DNA from: Bacteroides faecium | GTDB taxonomy: Bacteria > Bacteroidota > Bacteroidia > Bacteroidales > Bacteroidaceae | Length of the DNA stretch: 64,000 nucleotides | Direction: 5' to 3' | Assembly: GCF_012113595.1 (NCBI RefSeq) | Contig: NZ_CP050831.1 | Location: forward strand, 5,208,001-5,272,000 | Shown here: piece by piece, positions 62,212 to 64,000 of the stretch | How the letters are laid out: the number at the start of each line of letters is the position of its first letter | How positions within the stretch are numbered: the first letter of the stretch is position 1 | Program-made: the position numbers and the translations under genes | Notes under the pieces: model-generated | What the model saw: the letters and a program-made list of their open reading frames with translations, nothing else | Databases searched by the model: none | Told to the model about the DNA's origin: nothing

Positions 62212-62306
62212 ATCTGAATAGTATTAATAGTTGATGTATAATCTATAAAGAAAAAAGGAAGCAAGTTCTAATAGACTTACTTCCTTGAGGTCAACATTAA
62301 CAACCA

Positions 62307-62576
62307 TCATAAAGTTGCCAATGTCATAGCTCCACCTTCACCTCTTTGGTGCAGCATATAGAACATATCACCTGTATCTGGTGAGCATACTTGAGAGATA
62401 ACAGGATTGGTAACCTCTCCATTAAGGAACTTGTCACTAACTGCACCAGTTTCACATCCATAGACAAAGAAGCATTTACCTGTATGAGGATTCTGCTTTA
62501 CTTCAATCTTACTTACTCCCTTTTGAGCCTTGAACTCATTCACTGTTACTGTTTCTAAGAACTTTAATCTTTCCAT
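62307..62576 (-). CDS. 89-residue protein of unknown function
   Basis: Starts MERLKFLETVTVNEFKAQKG. Beta-rich and without membrane segment. FFVYGCETGAVSDKF and SPDTGDMFYMLHQRGEGG suggest a small compact domain. It precedes the Sak4-like ATPase and may be a DNA- or ssDNA-associated accessory factor, but no family is recognised. Confidence 0.65.
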   Translation of the reverse strand: MERLKFLETVTVNEFKAQKGVSKIEVKQNPHTGKCFFVYGCETGAVSDKFLNGEVTNPVISQVCSPDTGDMFYMLHQRGEGGAMTLATL

Positions 62577-62922
62577 AATATTGTAATTTTATTGTTGTGC
62601 AGACAGACCATTCTGCTGCTGTTGATTCAGTTACTATGGTGGGGTAATGAGCTTACTGTAATGAGTTCATAATGTGAATCCAATAATCCCCAATATCCAC
62701 AGGGGGGATATCCCACTCTTAAGGTCTGGGGTGGGTGAAAGTGTGACTTAGAGTGCACTTGTAGATATCAAGTTTGCAGAAATTTAAAATAAAAATTTAA
62801 AAAATCAGGGGACAGTATATCAGATGACAGTAGGGAGTGCTATACATTAGTTATGTACATATACAATAATCCCCTATCTTCTAGTGTGAAAACAGGGGAT
62901 ATTGGGTATGTATCATTCATAT
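62577..62922. other. Gene-free region with GGGGAT motifs, possible origin or control region
   Basis: Contains the direct repeat CAATAATCCCC at 62681-62691 and 62864-62874, the palindrome GGGATATCCC (62705-62714), GGGGATATT at 62895-62903, and a very AT-rich stretch near 62780-62805. Runs of repeated short motifs beside an AT-rich block are typical of replication origins or of operator arrays. No gene is seen. Confidence 0.4.
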
Positions 62923-63591
62923 TCATTCATCATTAACAGTATCAATGTAATGCTTGATTTCATCATCATCTGGTACATCTGATGTAACTTTGTCTATCCA
63001 AGTATTATAACCTAAGTGAGGGTATAAGAGTACTTTAGCTTCCATATGTTCACTCCATGCTAGTGTCATTGGAACATCATTGGAAGACCAGATAACTTTC
63101 TTTTCAATCAGTAGGTCTCTATACTTTTTATATGTGTTCTTTGCCATATCCAAGTGGCTATAAATGACTTTATCTGATAGGTCTATCCTGAACTCATTGT
63201 TAACACAAAGGCAATATAACCCTATCATAACTCCTTTCTCTTCAGGACTTAAAGAGCTATCACTGAACAACTCTGCCCATATAATCCTGAAATCCTCTGG
63301 TGGATTAGGTAGATGATAAATATTTCTCTTGACCATATAGTTCTCCTGTATGGTCTTAACTTTAACATAGTTGCTTTCTTTTAATCTGGGGATAAAGGCA
63401 TCCTTGATATAATCAAGGCTTACTCCTGTAGTGTCTGCTAACTGTTCATAGGTGGTGTTTGTTACCAAATATTCTTCTCCTATCTTATAAGGTGCATTAA
63501 TATACAAACCTGCCAGTAGATAAAGGTCTTTGGGCTTGAAGTATTTACAAGCTTCAATGGGGATGATGGTGAATTGTTTAACTGTTGTCAT
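62923..63591 (-). CDS. Helix-turn-helix replication-type protein
   Basis: 222 residues from ATG 63591 (MTTVKQFTIIPIEACKYF); twelve upstream frame codons lie inside an inverted repeat. YEQLADTTGVSLDYIKDAFIPRLKESNYV is a winged-helix DNA-binding segment, and a second similar unit is DKVIYSHLDMAKNTYKKYRDLLIEKKVI. Two such units in tandem suit plasmid or phage replication-initiation or replisome-organiser proteins. A large inverted repeat directly upstream may be its binding site. Confidence 0.65.
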   Translation of the reverse strand: MTTVKQFTIIPIEACKYFKPKDLYLLAGLYINAPYKIGEEYLVTNTTYEQLADTTGVSLDYIKDAFIPRLKESNYVKVKTIQENYMVKRNIYHLPNPPEDFRIIWAELFSDSSLSPEEKGVMIGLYCLCVNNEFRIDLSDKVIYSHLDMAKNTYKKYRDLLIEKKVIWSSNDVPMTLAWSEHMEAKVLLYPHLGYNTWIDKVTSDVPDDDEIKHYIDTVNDE

Positions 63592-63608
63592 TAATTCTTG
63601 TTTTGCAG

Positions 63609-63697
63609 GGGTCAAAATCCACCCCATACTAATTACCTACAGTAATAAAGGATAAGAGCTTATCCTAAAGTAATTAGTATAGGGTGATATTTGACCC
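63609..63697. repeat. Nested inverted repeat upstream of the HTH gene
   Basis: Outer arms of 28 bases (63609-63636, 63670-63697) share GGGTCAAA and ATACTAATTAC with few mismatches between. Inside is AGGATAAG-AG-CTTATCCT (63649-63666). It lies 18 bases before the HTH gene's start and could be an operator, a replication iteron or a leader hairpin. Confidence 0.8.
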
Positions 63698-63754
63698 TTA
63701 TGATAAGTAAAATTGATATACATTTTGTAACACCTTAAAGTTAAGTATAATTAA

Positions 63755-63994
63755 TCATATCACAATGCTTGCACTTGACTTATTGGGTTGGCTGTCAGTG
63801 ATTATAAGTAATTTTAACAAATCATTTTCTTCCTTACTTATCCTCTCTTTATGAATGTTAAACTTGTCACCTGCCTGTATGATATACTCTCTCTTAGGTC
63901 TTATAGTCTTGAAGAAGCACTTAAACAGTGCAATGGTCTTCCTCTCATTGCCTGCCCAATCCTTATGTAGATGATATTGTATAATAGGGTTCAT
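63755..63994 (-). CDS. Protein of unknown function, possibly cut by the window edge
   Basis: 79 residues if started at ATG 63994, which is preceded by GAGAGG. The frame stays open to the edge, so the true gene may be longer. No recognised domain; a basic middle (KTIRPKREYIIQAGDKFNIHKERISKEE) suggests nucleic-acid or helix-turn-helix character. Confidence 0.5.
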   Translation of the reverse strand: MNPIIQYHLHKDWAGNERKTIALFKCFFKTIRPKREYIIQAGDKFNIHKERISKEENDLLKLLIITDSQPNKSSASIVI

Positions 63995-64000
63995 CCTCTC

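Larger units (their letters stand above)
56401..64000. mobile_element. Integrated phage- or plasmid-like element, left part
   Basis: All genes are on the minus strand with replication and recombination flavour (Sak4-like ATPase, JAB/RadC, DUF3871, HTH replication-type protein). Base composition shifts to AT-rich and almost CG-free: 8 CG in 56,401-59,560 and none in 59,561-64,000 by eye. The element continues past the window, and its integrase, transfer or structural genes are not visible. Whether it is a prophage, a conjugative element or an integrated plasmid cannot be decided. Confidence 0.7.

Noticed and set aside
1..64000. CRISPR arrays, rRNA genes and insertion sequences
   Set aside because: No regularly spaced direct repeats, no rRNA-like sequence and no transposase ORF were seen in the window.

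Overview
The window is a piece of a Bacteroides chromosome, most likely from the B. thetaiotaomicron/ovatus group (an inference from gene content). Supporting signs are repeated TAnnTTTG promoter boxes with TTTG or TTG about 19-20 bases upstream, few Shine-Dalgarno sites, many lipoproteins, a GH97 glycosidase, paired NagA deacetylases, NspC, a Bacteroides-type SodB, and a thiS-thiE-thiG-thiC-thiH-thiF operon behind a TPP riboswitch.

Layout. 1-2.9 kb: the end of an acyl-CoA synthetase and a GH97 glycosidase. 3.0-10.7 kb: a two-component system facing a CzcCBA-type metal efflux operon. 10.9-13.8 kb: a thioredoxin-like protein and tandem nagA genes. 14.0-14.7 kb: six tRNA genes (three Gly, three Leu) behind one strong promoter. 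14.7-16.6 kb: nspC and a flavodoxin-fold quinone reductase. 16.7-25.9 kb: an RND efflux operon with one adaptor, one TolC-like protein and two different RND pumps; it carries dispersed repeats, one of which encodes the signal peptide of the TolC-like protein. 26.0-37.4 kb: an AT-rich, largely overlapping gene set with two small NVEALA-motif peptides, two predicted beta-propeller lipoproteins, a thioredoxin-like/DUF1573 lipoprotein, a transglutaminase-like protein, a glutaminase-like lipoprotein, a signal peptidase I, an O-antigen-ligase-like membrane protein and a membrane-anchored ToxR-like regulator. It reads as one export and envelope system of unknown function. 38.1-43.8 kb: a HigBA toxin-antitoxin pair, an AAA/PD-(D/E)XK protein, a glycine-zipper lipoprotein and a UvrD/PcrA helicase. 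44.0-48.5 kb: an exported YD-repeat-like protein, SodB and an orphan sensor kinase. 48.6-54.7 kb: thiamin biosynthesis. 54.7-56.2 kb: two outer-membrane beta-barrel proteins.

From about 56.4 kb to the right edge the sequence changes character. Every gene is on the minus strand, and the content looks phage- or plasmid-derived: a TerB-like protein, a retropepsin-like protease, tiny membrane peptides, a RadC/JAB protein, a DUF3871 protein, a Sak4-like RecA-fold ATPase and a helix-turn-helix replication-type protein. The dinucleotide CG almost disappears: by eye I count 8 CG in 56,401-59,560 and none in 59,561-64,000, against several per 60 bases in core genes such as thiG. This CpG-free integrated element is the most striking feature of the window; the NVEALA locus is the second.

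Limits: family names come from recognising motifs by eye, without database searches. Promoters, terminators and start codons are predictions.
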